Positions 16,235-24,048 of a DNA stretch of 31,958 bases are shown here, in pieces. Every line of letters starts with the position of its first letter. Position 1 is the first letter of the stretch. The stretch lies in NCBI GenBank assembly GCA_958442925.1, contig CAUCIO010000006.1:1-31958 (forward strand), in the 5' to 3' direction. Below the pieces are notes generated by a model, which saw only the letters and a list, made by a program, of their open reading frames with translations, was not told the DNA's origin and ran no database searches. Source of the stretch: an uncultured Clostridium sp. GTDB taxonomy: Bacteria; Bacillota; Clostridia; Lachnospirales; Lachnospiraceae. The translations under genes and the position numbers were made by a program.

Positions 16235-17005
16235 ATGCTTACGGAAAAGCGGCAGGAAGAGATTTTAAAGCTGTTAAACGCCCAGGGAAGTGTGACGGTA
16301 CAGGATTTGAAGGAGCGTTTCAACGCCTCTGAGTCTACTATACGTCGGGATTTGACGGTTCTCCATAAGAAAGGCGCGCTGATCAAGGTCTTCGGCGGAG
16401 CAGTTCAGGCAGATCTGACTATTGACGCCGCCGACGCCCAGGTCGCTCTTCGCCAGGAACAGCACATGGAAGAAAAGATTAAGATCGCCCGGTACGCCGC
16501 CTCCTTAATTAAGCCCGACGACTTCGTCTATCTGGATGCCGGAACCACCACAGGGGCCATGATTCCCTTTATCGAGGAAAAATCTGCCTTCTTTGTGACA
16601 AACGCAGTCTCCCACGGACTCCGCCTGGTGGAGCGGGGCTTTCGGGCGGCCGTTCTGGGCGGCGAAATCAAGGCCTCCACAGAGGCTGTGGTGGGAAATG
16701 AAGCCTATCTGAGCCTGAAAAAGTATCATTTCACAAAAGGATTCTGGGGAACCAACGGAGTCAGCCGTATTTCCGGCTTCACTACCCCAGACCCCAATGA
16801 GGCCCTGGTCAAGGAATTTGCCATGGAACGGACCAGGGAACCCTATGTACTCTGCGACTCCAGCAAATTTTTCCAGACCAGCCCTGTCAGCTTCGGCGAA
16901 TTCTCATCTGCCACAATTATCACGGATCGCCTGCCTCAGGAAAGCTACCGGGGAGAGGACAATGTGGTGATCGCTAAGGATCCAGCGGCAGACAGAAAAA
17001 ATTGA
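16235..17005 (+). CDS. fruR: DeoR-family transcriptional regulator, probable fructose repressor
   Basis: 256 residues from the ATG at 16235, preceded by GGAAGGA eight bases upstream; an ATG at 16208 lies upstream of that site. Residues 1-57 are the DeoR winged helix-turn-helix, including R-Q-E-E-I-L and the recognition segment S-E-S-T-I-R-R-D-L. The remainder is the DeoR C-terminal sugar-phosphate sensor with D-A-G-T-T-T and a G-T-N-G-V segment. Its place after fruK-fruA and the DeoR-like sites before fruK make fructose 1-phosphate-responsive repression the likely role (inference). A strong hairpin separates it from fruA, so it probably has its own promoter within 16131-16234, though no convincing -35/-10 pair was found there. 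Confidence 0.85.
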   Translation: MLTEKRQEEILKLLNAQGSVTVQDLKERFNASESTIRRDLTVLHKKGALIKVFGGAVQADLTIDAADAQVALRQEQHMEEKIKIARYAASLIKPDDFVYLDAGTTTGAMIPFIEEKSAFFVTNAVSHGLRLVERGFRAAVLGGEIKASTEAVVGNEAYLSLKKYHFTKGFWGTNGVSRISGFTTPDPNEALVKEFAMERTREPYVLCDSSKFFQTSPVSFGEFSSATIITDRLPQESYRGEDNVVIAKDPAADRKN

Positions 17006-17015
17006 AAATGTTAAT

Positions 17016-17044
17016 TTGACAATTCATACGTCTTTTGCTAGAAT
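17016..17044 (+). promoter_or_regulatory. Promoter of the antisense RNA
   Basis: TTGACA (17016-17021), 17-base spacer, TAGAAT (17039-17044). It starts 11 bases after the fruR stop and is followed by a bidirectional terminator about 60 bases on, with no open reading frame between them. Confidence 0.7.
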
Positions 17045-17050
17045 AAAGAT

Positions 17051-17147
17051 ATAAAGAAGGCACTACTGATAGTTGGTCAATCCCAATTACTTAATTACTT
17101 AAAAAAGTAACCGCATTCCTTGGGTGAGGGGCGGTTACTTTTTTGAT
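17051..17147 (+). ncRNA. Putative antisense antitoxin RNA of a type I toxin-antitoxin locus
   Basis: The interval from the predicted start (about 17051) to the terminator at 17101-17144 would give a non-coding RNA of about 95 bases. It runs against the toxin gene and overlaps its last few codons and 3' hairpin. Its 5' region contains GGCACTAC (17059-17066), a motif repeated at the 5' end of the toxin transcript. Ends are predicted only. Confidence 0.55.
17101..17144. terminator. Bidirectional terminator shared by toxin and antisense RNA
   Basis: AAAAAAGTAACCGC (17101-17114) and its perfect complement (17131-17144) form a 14-bp stem with a 16-base loop. Both ends carry runs of six A/T, giving a U-tract on either strand. 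Confidence 0.8.
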
Positions 17148-17227
17148 TGATTTATATATGCAATCAGAATCGTTACAACAATACTAAGTATCATTAATAC
17201 AATAGACAGCATTTCAAAATCACTCAT
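17135..17227 (-). CDS. Holin-like type I toxin peptide, 30 residues
   Basis: A 30-residue peptide beginning MSDFEMLSIV, with a single hydrophobic helix (about residues 6-24) and a polar basic tail ending N-Q-S-K-K. Length, short acidic head, one transmembrane helix and Lys-rich tail match the 'putative holin-like toxin' (Hol_Tox) peptides of Firmicutes, related in style to TxpA/BsrG toxins. AGGAGG precedes the ATG by about nine bases. The stop codon lies inside the shared terminator hairpin. A promoter at 17343-17371 gives a leader of about 110 bases with internal hairpins. A convergent antisense RNA overlaps its 3' end. Such peptides damage the membrane when not repressed; activity here is inferred from family. 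Confidence 0.75.
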   Translation of the reverse strand: MSDFEMLSIVLMILSIVVTILIAYINQSKK

Positions 17228-17342
17228 AAGTTAGGCCCTCCTTTCCCAGATTTCCTGCAAGCAAGATTTCTATGTAATCAGAGGGTTCAGTCCCTCTGTT
17301 GAAGGACTAACCGCCTACCATTCTCATGTAGTGCCCTGTCTT

Positions 17343-17371
17343 ATTTTATCAAAGGTATTGTTTTGTGGCAA
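17343..17371 (-). promoter_or_regulatory. Promoter of the toxin mRNA
   Basis: On the minus strand TTGCCA (17366-17371) and TAAAAT (17343-17348) are 17 bases apart. The predicted start at about 17336 falls at GGGCACTAC, a near copy of the antisense RNA's 5' region. Confidence 0.6.
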
Positions 17372-17403
17372 GGATATTCTTCACCAGCTTAGTCGCTATA
17401 CTC

Positions 17404-17441
17404 TACAAATCCCCCTTACTAGTGTAAAAGGGGGATTTGTA
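17404..17441. repeat. Perfect 14-bp inverted repeat between toxin promoter and HNH gene
   Basis: TACAAATCCCCCTT (17404-17417) and its exact complement (17428-17441) surround a 10-base loop. There is no T-tract on either side. It may be a weak terminator insulating the toxin promoter from the HNH gene or mark a junction of the insert. Confidence 0.5.
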
Positions 17442-17453
17442 CTGTAACATAAA

Positions 17454-17501
17454 TAAATCTCTAAACTGAGCAATTTCATCTTACACCAGCTTAGAGATTT
17501 A
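17454..17501 (-). terminator. Probable terminator of the HNH gene
   Basis: An 11-bp perfect inverted repeat (TAAATCTCTAA at 17454-17464, complement at 17491-17501) lies 28 bases after the HNH stop. On the minus strand it continues into TTTATTTATG. Confidence 0.5.
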
Positions 17502-17528
17502 CATAATATTCAGAATATTCTCTCCTTA

Positions 17529-19157
17529 TTAACTAATAATTTTATCACTCTTTGCTCTATTACATTTCCAGCATAACGTCTGAAGATTATCCTCTACCGT
17601 ACATCCTCCCTTTGCAACTGGAATAATATGGTCTATTTCAAGAAGAAGGTTCGGCTCTGCATAAGTAGAATTACCACAGTTACAACAAGTGAAATTATCT
17701 CGCTTTTTGATATGATCGCGTAATTTCTTTGTCATCAAAGCCCTTTGTTCTTTTGCAAAAGCACCGGCAGTAAGTTTGCTTTCTAAAACTTTAATAAGTT
17801 CTATAATTGTTTCTTCTGTCATTGGTATAGTAAATGATCTCTGTGCCATTCCTCCTCCAGAAGTGTATACAAATTTGTACTCTACAGCAAACAAACTCTC
17901 ATCTATGTTAGCAAATCCAAGCCTTGCATAGAACCCTGACTCATCATTCATCATAATAAAGTCAGGGACATCACCAAGATATTGATGATACTCTGCTTTA
18001 TAGTTCTCAATAATTTGCTTTGCGTCTCTTAAGGTTTCCAGTTCTTCTACAAGTCGATAAAGTTTCTGAATTTGCTCTGGATATAATTTTTTATTAGGAT
18101 AAAAATTTTTTACCACATACTCTAACGGCTTATTTTCTGCACTTGCAAATACTGTTGCAGAAACCTCGGCCGTAAAAGGAGTGATTATTTTCCTGTATGG
18201 CCGAATATAGTTATATTCATCATTATTAGTTGTTTCATTCCGGACAACTCTAGTGCCAAAAAGCTTAGAAATGGATTGTACCTTCTCATTGATATATTCA
18301 TTAAATTCTCTCTGTGTACTCATCAATGCTTCGCACGTATCTTTAATCTTAACAAAATCAGGAGACTCATAGTAATCAAGGATCTTCTGATTTGTATTTA
18401 CTATTTTCTCTATCTCACCTTTAATATGAGCAATAAAATCTCCAATAATATCCCATTCTTCGCTATCAATAGTTTTAATTTTCTTAATACTATTAACTGT
18501 TCTATCGAACAACTGAGCAATCAAAATATCCAGCTTATCCTGGCCCCCTTTAATAACCAAAGAGTCTCTATTGTCATTTGCATAATCTATAATATTGTTT
18601 ACATTTTCGTAATATTCATGGTGCTTCTGGCTTAAAGCTTCTTTCTGTTGCTCTTTTAAATACTTGTTATATTCTCCTTTCCCCATCAGCAAAGATGGAT
18701 CTTTCTTGAACCTATCTATATTGTATTGATTCACAATTATTGCTTTTGTTCCTAAATGATTTCCAGCTGAAGATATATAATCGACGCTAATTCTGTATGC
18801 ACCTGCATTTTTCAAGACCTCATTTATTTGCTTTGTAAGACGGCCATACTGCGAACGGGATTTATATTCATTATTCTCTAAAAAGCTTCTTAAATTTATT
18901 GCTATATTCATTTTTCTTTTTAGAACATCTTCCGCTCGTACAATCTTTTCTCTGTTTTCTTTGAAAAATTTTATATCATCATATTTTTCCAATGCTTGAC
19001 GACTTTTCACTGTTACATACTCATCAAAGTAAGAAATAACATTCCAATTTGGATATCCTAATTCTTTCAGTACCTCTGTTTCTAATTGTTTATACTTTTG
19101 TTCCATAATAATCTTAACTACAAGGATTATTACAAATATTGCTATAATTTCAGCCAT
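17529..19157 (-). CDS. Membrane-anchored HNH nuclease of unknown role
   Basis: 542 residues, AT-rich and unlike the neighbouring genes in codon use. Residues 3-18 are a single hydrophobic helix followed by Lys residues, so the bulk should face the cytoplasm. The long middle (about 20-470) is rich in Lys, Glu and Asn with predicted helical, partly coiled-coil character; no family is recognised. The C-terminus is a complete HNH domain: zinc pairs C491-x-x-C494 and C529-x-x-C532, the E-I-D-H-I block (D509, H510), N524 and N533. AAGGAGG lies before the ATG. It stands alone, next to a type I toxin-antitoxin locus. Intron homing is unlikely because no intron or reverse transcriptase is present. A phage-defence role is possible but is inference only. 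Confidence 0.8.
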   Translation of the reverse strand: MAEIIAIFVIILVVKIIMEQKYKQLETEVLKELGYPNWNVISYFDEYVTVKSRQALEKYDDIKFFKENREKIVRAEDVLKRKMNIAINLRSFLENNEYKSRSQYGRLTKQINEVLKNAGAYRISVDYISSAGNHLGTKAIIVNQYNIDRFKKDPSLLMGKGEYNKYLKEQQKEALSQKHHEYYENVNNIIDYANDNRDSLVIKGGQDKLDILIAQLFDRTVNSIKKIKTIDSEEWDIIGDFIAHIKGEIEKIVNTNQKILDYYESPDFVKIKDTCEALMSTQREFNEYINEKVQSISKLFGTRVVRNETTNNDEYNYIRPYRKIITPFTAEVSATVFASAENKPLEYVVKNFYPNKKLYPEQIQKLYRLVEELETLRDAKQIIENYKAEYHQYLGDVPDFIMMNDESGFYARLGFANIDESLFAVEYKFVYTSGGGMAQRSFTIPMTEETIIELIKVLESKLTAGAFAKEQRALMTKKLRDHIKKRDNFTCCNCGNSTYAEPNLLLEIDHIIPVAKGGCTVEDNLQTLCWKCNRAKSDKIIS

Positions 19158-19276
19158 TCCTCTTCCTCCTTTTTAATTAAAGAATTTTCAGTTTTTTTCG
19201 TTATTTCCAGCTTATATGTAAGAATAGAAATTAACCATTTCTTTTACCATAAAACAATTGCTTTTTTGAAATCACA

Positions 19277-19795
19277 CTATTTTCTTTTTGTAGCTCCGCT
19301 TCTAGCCTGTGCTTCTTCTGCCCTGTCAGCAATTCGTCTTCCAACTGATATCAGAAGAGGAAGTATAAAAAGAATCCAGACTGCTTTCTGATGCAGGACA
19401 GCCCACAACCGGTTGCACAGCTCTGTCATTCCATGGGTATCTATCAATCTTTCTAAAATAAAAATTCCAAACTGTATGAGACAAAATAACAGAACTGCAG
19501 CCACATACTCTATAGCAGTAAATTTCCTGATTATCAGAAAAATTCCTGTTGTGATGACAAACAGATAACAGGAAGCGATGAACAGATTTCCTAACATACC
19601 TGCCTGTCCCATGATCGTCTCCGCCTTCTCCCTTATCTCCCACTTTTCTGGGCTGTTAAGCATATCTCCCCCAGCTAATAAAAGCCCCGTCCCATGGCAT
19701 AGCAGATAAACCGTTATAAAGTGAACCGCCAGGGAAAAAGCCGCAAACAGTATGGCATAAAGTATTGTTTGTTTATTAATCTTCCTTCTTTTCAT
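19277..19795 (-). CDS. Four-helix membrane protein of unknown function
   Basis: 172 residues from the ATG at 19795, which has GGGGGG about five bases upstream; an in-frame ATG at 19849 lies inside the hairpin at 19818-19846 and is rejected. Four hydrophobic segments are visible (about 8-35, 66-88, 93-113 and 136-152), and the C-terminus is short and basic. The segment between the first two helices is polar and probably extracytoplasmic or cytoplasmic depending on topology. No family was recognised. It lies downstream of the symporter gene, separated from it by a hairpin, and upstream of the HNH gene by about 120 bases. Confidence 0.65.
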   Translation of the reverse strand: MKRRKINKQTILYAILFAAFSLAVHFITVYLLCHGTGLLLAGGDMLNSPEKWEIREKAETIMGQAGMLGNLFIASCYLFVITTGIFLIIRKFTAIEYVAAVLLFCLIQFGIFILERLIDTHGMTELCNRLWAVLHQKAVWILFILPLLISVGRRIADRAEEAQARSGATKRK

Positions 19796-19817
19796 TTGTA
19801 CCCCCCTGTAAAGCACA

Positions 19818-19846
19818 GGCGCAGCACGGAAAATCCACGCTGCGCC
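19818..19846 (-). terminator. GC-rich hairpin after the symporter gene
   Basis: GGCGCAGC (19818-19825) pairs with GCTGCGCC (19839-19846), with an inner GGA/TCC pairing. There is no clear U-tract, so it may attenuate rather than terminate between the symporter gene and the membrane protein gene. Confidence 0.4.
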
Positions 19847-19873
19847 CATAACCTCTTCTGTCTTATTTTATTT

Positions 19874-21067
19874 TTACAATTCCACTTCCAGCTTCTGCTT
19901 TTCTATCTTATGTCTCTCAGCGTAGCCAGTCAGCATCAGCGTCAGGGCGCCGTCTCCTGTCACGTTGCAGGCAGTTCCAAAGCTGTCCTGCAGAGCAAAG
20001 ATGGTGAGCATCAGGGCCGTTCCCATCTCGTCAAAGCCCAGCACGCCTGTAATCAGGCCCAGGGACGCCATAACAGTTCCTCCCGGAACGCCGGGAGCGC
20101 CTACTGCAAATACTCCCAACAGCACGCAGAACAGGGTCATAGTAGGAAGATCCGGAAGAGTTCCGTACAGAATCTTCGACACTACCATGACGAAAAATAC
20201 TTCTGTCAGCACAGAGCCGCACAGATGGATATTGGCGAACAGGGGAATTCCAAACTCTACCATATCGTCTCTGAGGGTTGGCTCCGATTTTTTCGCACAG
20301 TCTAAGGCCACTGCCAGCGTTGCCGCAGAGGACATGGTTCCCACTGCCGTCAGATAGGCTGGCCCGTAGTTTTTAATCACCTTAAAGGGATTTTTCCTGG
20401 AGTACAGCCCTGCCAGGCCGTAGAGCAAAGCCATCCAGATATAGTGGCCTGCCATGACAATCAGGATTACCTGAATAAATACGGGAACCTGTTTTGTAAT
20501 GGATCCTTCATAGGCCAGGGAACAGAAGGTCATGGCAATGTAAACCGGAAGGATAGGAATGATAACCTTCTTTACAATGTCTAACACAATCCGCTGAAAT
20601 TCATCCAGAATTCCTGTTATCTGCTTCGCCTTCGTCCAGGTGGCCGCCAAACCAATAAGCACGGAAAATACAAGGGCGCTCATCACCCCCATAATCGGAG
20701 GAATGGACAGCTGAAATACTACCTCAGGAAGTTCTTTCAGTCCCTCCACATTCGCATTGATCGACAGAGACGGGATGATTCCAAATCCTGCCATCATGGA
20801 AAACAGCGCTGCCCCCAGGGAGGAGGCATAGGCAATTCCAAGAGCGATTCCCAGCATCCTGGAAGCATTATTTCCCAGCTTCGTGATGGACGGGGCAATA
20901 AAACCGATAATAATTAACGGCACGCAGAAATTGATAAACTGTCCCATCACATAGTTCAGGGTAACGACTACATTCATCACCCCTTCTCCTGCGTAAAGGC
21001 CGGCTATAATTCCGGCCGCCACTCCAATCAGGAGACGGAATGGAAGACTGCCTGTCAGCTTTTTCAT
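19874..21067 (-). CDS. Dicarboxylate/amino acid:cation symporter (DAACS family)
   Basis: 397 residues from the ATG at 21067 (AAAGGAGAATTT before it). About eight helices plus the two re-entrant hairpins of the GltPh fold are visible: hairpin 1 near G-T-M-S-S-A-A-T and hairpin 2 near G-V-P-G-G-T-V-M. The helix 8 motif is D-S-F-G-T-A-C-N-V-T-G-D; the Arg that in glutamate transporters binds the substrate side-chain carboxylate (R397 in GltPh) aligns with Gly here. This argues against glutamate or aspartate and for a neutral or other amino acid as substrate. It is a sodium- or proton-coupled importer by family. A short A/T-rich gap of about 105 bases separates it from the upstream nucleotidyltransferase gene. 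Confidence 0.88.
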   Translation of the reverse strand: MKKLTGSLPFRLLIGVAAGIIAGLYAGEGVMNVVVTLNYVMGQFINFCVPLIIIGFIAPSITKLGNNASRMLGIALGIAYASSLGAALFSMMAGFGIIPSLSINANVEGLKELPEVVFQLSIPPIMGVMSALVFSVLIGLAATWTKAKQITGILDEFQRIVLDIVKKVIIPILPVYIAMTFCSLAYEGSITKQVPVFIQVILIVMAGHYIWMALLYGLAGLYSRKNPFKVIKNYGPAYLTAVGTMSSAATLAVALDCAKKSEPTLRDDMVEFGIPLFANIHLCGSVLTEVFFVMVVSKILYGTLPDLPTMTLFCVLLGVFAVGAPGVPGGTVMASLGLITGVLGFDEMGTALMLTIFALQDSFGTACNVTGDGALTLMLTGYAERHKIEKQKLEVEL

Positions 21068-21211
21068 AAATTCTCCTTTCTTTCTCCCGGCTGAAAACTG
21101 AATCAAAGCCCCCCTTCAGCCCGCCAAAGAGAAATACAGATTTTATTTTCCCTTACAGATAAGGTATGCGCCTTCTCCCTGTTTTCTGTCTTTTATTCCT
21201 TTTTTGAGTTT

Positions 21212-22138
21212 CTAATCTTCCCACAGTTTTTTGGGATAATATCCGCTGTCCTTTAAGCCCTGGATGGCATCCATCACCATCGGCTTATCTTCCTTGTAGG
21301 TAACGCCGTACCACTTGTCTGCGCTCTTTAACACAGTCACCTGGGCCTTATCCTCCTTCAGAAGCTCGTCTACGACAAAAGGCAGGAAATACTCGCACTT
21401 TTCCGGATTCACTGGCAGGTTCTGATCTAAAAATACAGTAAACCGCTTCTCCAGCTCTGTGAGAATGCTGGAGGTAAAGCCCCACATATTCATAGATACC
21501 AGGGTATCCTCCGGCAGGTATGTCCAGGAAGAGCCGTTGTCTTCTGTGTACTCCGCCTTATCGCCGTGCTTTTCCACTCTGGTGCGCTCGTGAATGTCAG
21601 CCAGATGACCCTGTTCATCCGCCACGCACACGCCGCGGGATACATGGCCATTTTCCGTCAGGGTATTATAAAGCTTATAGCCTACCATGGCGTACTGATA
21701 CCGGTCATTATCCTCTGTTTCACAGAGATGGCGGTAAAGCTCCTTAAATGCCGCTTTACCATAGTAATCGTCTGCGTTAATCACCGCAAAGGGGCCGTCA
21801 ATCACATCCTTGCAGCAGAGAATCGCATGTCCTGTTCCCCAGGGCTTTACCCGGTTCTCCGGAACCTGATACCCCTCCGGCAGCAGATCATTTTCCTGAT
21901 ACACATACTCTACCTGGATGTGTTTTTCCATCCTGTTTCCAATGTGCTCCTTGAAATCCTTCTCAATAGCCTTCTTAATGATGAAAACTACTTTCTCAAA
22001 GCCTGCCTCCTTAGCGTCAAAAATAGAGAAGTCAATAATCAGATCTCCATCATGATCCACCGGGTCAATCTGCTTTAATCCGCCATAGCGGCTGCCCATT
22101 CCCGCTGCCATAATTACCAGTACCGGCTTTTTCTCCAT
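21212..22138 (-). CDS. Sugar-nucleotidyltransferase-like protein (NTP_transferase fold)
   Basis: 308 residues. The N-terminus has the pyrophosphorylase signature A-A-G-M-G-S-R-Y-G-G-L-K-Q, followed by P-W-G-T-G-H-A and the metal-site A-D-D-Y-Y-G. These are the nucleotide- and sugar-phosphate-binding motifs of GT-A fold NTP transferases. The C-terminal third does not contain the left-handed helix repeats of GlmU or GlgC. The exact sugar or alcohol phosphate cannot be told. AAAGGGG precedes the ATG. It follows the YbiT-like ABC-F gene by 34 bases, so the two are probably cotranscribed. Confidence 0.8.
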   Translation of the reverse strand: MEKKPVLVIMAAGMGSRYGGLKQIDPVDHDGDLIIDFSIFDAKEAGFEKVVFIIKKAIEKDFKEHIGNRMEKHIQVEYVYQENDLLPEGYQVPENRVKPWGTGHAILCCKDVIDGPFAVINADDYYGKAAFKELYRHLCETEDNDRYQYAMVGYKLYNTLTENGHVSRGVCVADEQGHLADIHERTRVEKHGDKAEYTEDNGSSWTYLPEDTLVSMNMWGFTSSILTELEKRFTVFLDQNLPVNPEKCEYFLPFVVDELLKEDKAQVTVLKSADKWYGVTYKEDKPMVMDAIQGLKDSGYYPKKLWED

Positions 22139-22172
22139 GTTATTATCCCCTTTCCGGACGCCTTTTTATGAT

Positions 22173-23810
22173 TTAGTCCTCGTTCTCCTCATTCTCTGTC
22201 AGAGTAAATACCTGGCGCTTTCTGGCCATCTCATCGCTTGCCAGGTACTCGTCGTAGGTTGTAATCTTGTCAATGAGCTTTCCGTTTACAATCTCCATAA
22301 TACGGTTGGCTGTCGTCTCCACGATCTGATGGTCACGGGAGGAGAAAATAATCACGCCTGGGAACTTGGTCATACCGTTATTTAACGCAGTGATGGACTC
22401 CATATCCAGGTGGTCCGTCGGCTCGTCGAACATCAGCACATTGGCTCCGGAAATCATCATCTTGGAAAGCATGCAGCGCACCTTCTCTCCTCCGGAAAGC
22501 ACTCTTACCTTCTTTACACCGTCCTCACCGGCAAACAGCATACGGCCTAAGAAGCCGCGGACATAGGTCACATCCTTAACCGGAGAATACTGGGTCAGCC
22601 AGTCTACGATAATATCGTCATTGTCAAACTCTGCGCTGTTGTCCTTGGGGAAATATGCCTGAGTGGTGGTAACACCCCACTTGTAGCTTCCCTCGTCCGG
22701 CTCCATCTCGCCTGCCAGAATCTTGAAGAGAACGGTCTTGGCCTGCTCGTTTGGTCCTACCAGGGCAACCTTATCCTCGCGATTTAAGATAAAGGAAATA
22801 TTATCCAGTACCTTTACGCCGTCAATGGTCTTGGACAGGTTCTCAACAGACAGCACCTCATTTCCAATCTCTCTCTCCGGACGGAAGTCAATATACGGAT
22901 ACTTACGGCTGGACGGACGAATCTCATCCAGCTGAATCTTCTCCAGGGCTTTCTTTCTGGATGTGGCCTGCTTGGACTTGGACGCGTTGGCGGAGAATCT
23001 CTGAATGAACTCCTGCAGCTCCTTGATCTTCTCCTCCTTCTTCTTATTAGCCTCCTTCATCTGCTTAATCATCAGCTGGCTGGACTCGTACCAGAAGTCG
23101 TAGTTTCCGGCGTAAAGCTGAATCTTTCCGTAGTCGATATCCGCAATCTGGGTGCAGACTTTATTTAAGAAGTAACGGTCATGGGATACCACGATGACTG
23201 TGTTCTCAAAGTTGATTAAAAACTCCTCCAGCCATGCGATAGCGTCTAAATCCAGGTGGTTGGTCGGCTCGTCCAGAAGAAGAATGTCAGGGTTTCCGAA
23301 CAATGCCTGGGCTAAGAGTACCTTTACCTTCTGGGCGCCTGTCAGGTCTCCTACCAGCTGATAGTGAAACTCTGTCTCAATTCCCAGACCGTTTAACAGG
23401 TTGGCTGCGTCAGACTCTGCCTCCCAGCCGTTCATCGTGGCGAACTCGCCCTCCAGCTCTGCGGCCTTTACACCGTCCTCCTCAGAGAAATCTTCCTTCA
23501 TGTAGATGGCTTCCTTCTCCTTCATGATCTGGTACAGACGGGCATTTCCCATAATAACTGTATCCAGAACCGGGTACTGGTCATATTTAAAATGATCCTG
23601 CTGTAAGAAAGACAGACGCTGTCCCGGAGTGATAATTACGTCTCCGTTAGTAGGCTCCAGCTGTCCGGAAAGAATCTTTAAGAAAGTAGACTTTCCTGCT
23701 CCGTTGGCTCCAATGAGACCGTAGCAGTTGCCTTCCACGAATTTGATATTTACATCCTCAAACAGTGCCTTTTTCCCTACGCGTAATGTTACATTGCTTG
23801 CGCTAATCAT
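22173..23810 (-). CDS. ABC-F ATPase, YbiT-like, with a degenerate second ATP site
   Basis: 545 residues, two ABC domains, no membrane segment. NBD1 has Walker A G-A-N-G-A-G-K-S (34-41), a non-canonical signature L-T-G-A-Q (156-160), D-E-P-T-N-H-L-D (180-187) and switch His210. A basic, helical linker (about 245-295) joins the domains. NBD2 has Walker A G-P-N-E-Q-A-K-T (352-359), where the last Gly is Ala, signature L-S-G-G-E (438-442), D-E-P-T-D-H-L-D (462-469), and R492 in place of the switch His. The overall shape fits the YbiT/YdiF branch of ribosome-associated ABC-F proteins. An acidic tail ends the protein. AAAGGAAA precedes the ATG. Confidence 0.88.
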   Translation of the reverse strand: MISASNVTLRVGKKALFEDVNIKFVEGNCYGLIGANGAGKSTFLKILSGQLEPTNGDVIITPGQRLSFLQQDHFKYDQYPVLDTVIMGNARLYQIMKEKEAIYMKEDFSEEDGVKAAELEGEFATMNGWEAESDAANLLNGLGIETEFHYQLVGDLTGAQKVKVLLAQALFGNPDILLLDEPTNHLDLDAIAWLEEFLINFENTVIVVSHDRYFLNKVCTQIADIDYGKIQLYAGNYDFWYESSQLMIKQMKEANKKKEEKIKELQEFIQRFSANASKSKQATSRKKALEKIQLDEIRPSSRKYPYIDFRPEREIGNEVLSVENLSKTIDGVKVLDNISFILNREDKVALVGPNEQAKTVLFKILAGEMEPDEGSYKWGVTTTQAYFPKDNSAEFDNDDIIVDWLTQYSPVKDVTYVRGFLGRMLFAGEDGVKKVRVLSGGEKVRCMLSKMMISGANVLMFDEPTDHLDMESITALNNGMTKFPGVIIFSSRDHQIVETTANRIMEIVNGKLIDKITTYDEYLASDEMARKRQVFTLTENEENED

Positions 23811-23928
23811 GGTTGTTTCCTTTCTTTATATGCATTATTTAATATTTCATAGTTTCCCTTTGGCAGTCTGTCCGTCGCGCACAGAAAACACTCCCTGTCT
23901 AAGATGTGCTGAACCCGGCACGATTTGT

Positions 23929-23955
23929 AAAAGAGGGGGATTTTCTCTCCCCCTC
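23929..23955 (-). terminator. Terminator downstream of the NimA-like gene
   Basis: GAGGGGG (23933-23939) and CCCCCTC (23949-23955) pair perfectly around 9 bases; on the minus strand the hairpin runs into TTTTAC. It closes the operon that starts at 29362. No gene was found in 23811-24150; this hairpin and the one at 24049-24110 are what that stretch holds. Confidence 0.65.
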
Positions 23956-24048
23956 CAGACTCCGCCTATTTTATTGTACAGGAAAATCCATATTTTGCAA
24001 GAGGATCAGAGAAAAAAGCAGGGCAAAATGCAGTTCCTCTGGTCTATC

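Noticed and set aside
17529..19157. HNH gene as an intron-encoded homing endonuclease or retroelement part
   Set aside because: There is an N-terminal membrane helix, a complete stand-alone frame with its own ribosome binding site, no reverse transcriptase and no interrupted host gene.
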